Shown here piece after piece: positions 5,136 through 5,749 of a stretch of 5,749 bases of DNA. The position numbers were made by a program, and so were the translations under genes. Positions within the stretch are counted from its first letter, which is position 1. The number at the start of each line of letters is the position of its first letter. Under the pieces are notes generated by a model that was not told the DNA's origin, made no database searches, and was given only the letters and a program-made list of their open reading frames with translations. Source of the DNA: Microbacteriaceae bacterium (GTDB lineage: Bacteria > Actinomycetota > Actinomycetes > Actinomycetales > Microbacteriaceae); contig JAUZFY010000161.1 in assembly GCA_030840185.1 (NCBI GenBank), positions 1-5,749 of the forward strand, in the 5' to 3' direction.

Positions 5136-5615
5136 ATGACGGGCACATCCGAACACACTCCAGACGACGGGGACAACGCCACTCGGTCCAACGGGTACTA
5201 CGACGACGCGACGCAGAGAGCGGCGATGGAAAAGCAGACGGTGACGAACGACGCGGTCGCAGGCCAGACGGTGTGGGGCGGAGCCGGGGAAGGCAACGAC
5301 GGTCCGACGGGTGGCTCACCGCGTGAATCGGAGCCGATCTACTACGAGCATGACCGCGGCGGCGAACGGGTAGAGCTGGACAGCGACTCCCGGGACGCCG
5401 GATCCACGAATGCGAGCGCCGAGGGCCAGGACATGACGGGCACACCGGACGACGCACTACCCCAGGAACCGGTGAAGGACGCCACGTCGTTTGCCGAGTA
5501 CGACGCTCTGACCGATGACGACGAGGACGCGGTAAACATCTCGGAGGGCGACGGGCCGTTTCTCGAGGCAAGCGACGACCCCATCGCGGGCGCAACGCTC
5601 CGAAAGAAGAAATAG
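5136..5615 (+). CDS. Highly acidic, probably disordered protein of unknown function
   Basis: I do not recognise this 159-residue protein. It has about 37 Asp/Glu against 12 Lys/Arg, no Cys, and long runs of Asp, Glu, Gly, Ser, Thr and Asn, so a very low isoelectric point and mostly disordered structure are expected. The most acidic stretch is TDDDEDAVNISEGDG (126-140). Possible short ordered pieces are VAGQTVWGG (41-49), EPIYYEHDRGGERVELD (66-82) and TSFAEYDAL (117-125). The C-terminus ends in a basic RKKK. There is no signal peptide or membrane helix. Start choice follows the Shine-Dalgarno at 5123-5130. MTGT at residue 1 recurs in frame at residue 100. The next gene begins nine bases after the stop, with its ribosome binding site overlapping the stop codon, so the two are almost surely co-translated. 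The acidic composition is outside what I can assign to a family. The coding call rests on the ribosome binding site, codon pattern and tight spacing. Confidence 0.75.
   Translation: MTGTSEHTPDDGDNATRSNGYYDDATQRAAMEKQTVTNDAVAGQTVWGGAGEGNDGPTGGSPRESEPIYYEHDRGGERVELDSDSRDAGSTNASAEGQDMTGTPDDALPQEPVKDATSFAEYDALTDDDEDAVNISEGDGPFLEASDDPIAGATLRKKK
5433..5444 (+). repeat. Second copy of the start-codon segment of the acidic gene
   Basis: ATGACGGGCACA at 5433-5444 is an exact copy of the first 12 coding bases at 5136-5147. It is in frame (Met100) and is preceded by GAGGG at 5421-5425, seven bases before the ATG, as the true start has GAGGG eight bases before. It may be a duplication remnant or an internal start that would give a 60-residue C-terminal product. 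Confidence 0.55.
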
Positions 5616-5618
5616 GAG
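5614..5618 (+). promoter_or_regulatory. Ribosome binding site overlapping the upstream stop codon
   Basis: AGGAG, within TAGGAG, uses the last two bases of the TAG stop of the 5136 gene and lies six bases before the ATG at 5625. The arrangement suggests translational coupling of the two acidic-protein genes. Confidence 0.85.
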
Positions 5619-5624
5619 ATCGAC

Positions 5625-5749
5625 ATGAGCAACACGAACAATTCTCGTCCCGATGATTCCCCGGACGCCGAACCGGTCGGCACATTCGACCAGACCAACG
5701 GGCTTGTCGACGGCCTCGACGGGGACGACGGCGGCGCGCTGAATGCCGC
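5625..5749 (+). CDS. Second acidic small protein, partial (cut by window edge)
   Basis: Only the first 41 codons are present, and the frame is open to the right edge. The visible part is rich in Asp, Asn, Gly and Ser (nine Asp and one Glu against one Arg), with LVDGLDGDDGG at 28-38, and looks disordered like its upstream neighbour. Both proteins begin M-x-x-T with PDD at residues 9-11, which suggests paralogy or a shared N-terminal signal, although the match is short. The start is supported by the AGGAG site at 5614-5618. It is probably in one operon with the 5136 gene. No function can be assigned from the visible portion. Confidence 0.7.
   Translation, partial: MSNTNNSRPDDSPDAEPVGTFDQTNGLVDGLDGDDGGALNA

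Noticed and set aside
4849..5685. 278-codon minus-strand open frame across the end of recQ and the acidic gene
   Set aside because: Its Arg/Pro/Ser-rich sequence is antisense to well-supported genes and crosses a spacer; no domain is recognisable.
1..5749. CRISPR array, tRNA, rRNA, insertion sequence or prophage
   Set aside because: No regularly spaced repeats of CRISPR length, no cloverleaf sequence, no transposase or integrase motifs, and no paired long terminal inverted repeats were seen.

Overview
The window looks like chromosomal DNA from a high-GC actinobacterium, probably of the Microbacteriaceae type. This is an inference from four things: the strong G/C preference at third codon positions, the RecQ helicase carrying a phosphoribosyltransferase-like tail, genes that start without a Shine-Dalgarno site, and the frequency of the hexamer GGATGC/GCATCC. 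No organism-specific marker gene is present. There are six complete protein genes, one gene cut by the right edge, and no RNA gene, insertion sequence, CRISPR array or integrase. No gene-free stretch exceeds 300 bases.

Layout, left to right. Positions 84-1004 (minus) encode a J-domain protein with a C-terminal NERD-like domain whose catalytic residues look lost. Across a 159-bp divergent spacer lies a thiol (2-Cys type) glutathione peroxidase on the plus strand (1164-1646). It converges on a GNAT acetyltransferase (1683-2288, minus). Upstream of that, in the same direction, is a 143-codon conserved-looking protein of unknown function (2375-2806, minus). A 141-bp divergent spacer separates it from a 693-residue RecQ-family helicase (2948-5029, plus). 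Its conserved helicase core and four-cysteine zinc module are followed by a PRTase-like domain in place of the usual winged-helix and HRDC domains. After a 106-bp leader holding a tandem 19-bp repeat come two very acidic, probably disordered proteins, each with a good ribosome binding site and probably one transcript: 5136-5615, and 5625 to the window edge.

How the genes relate. RecQ unwinds DNA during repair and restart, the peroxidase removes peroxides, and the J-domain protein probably works with an Hsp70 (DnaK). A stress and genome-maintenance flavour is possible, but the strand changes show these are several transcription units, and nothing proves a single system. The less ordinary signals are the RecQ-PRTase fusion, a perfect 14-bp hairpin encoded exactly in the linker between its two halves, the apparently dead NERD domain on a J-protein, and the acidic pair with a duplicated start-site module.
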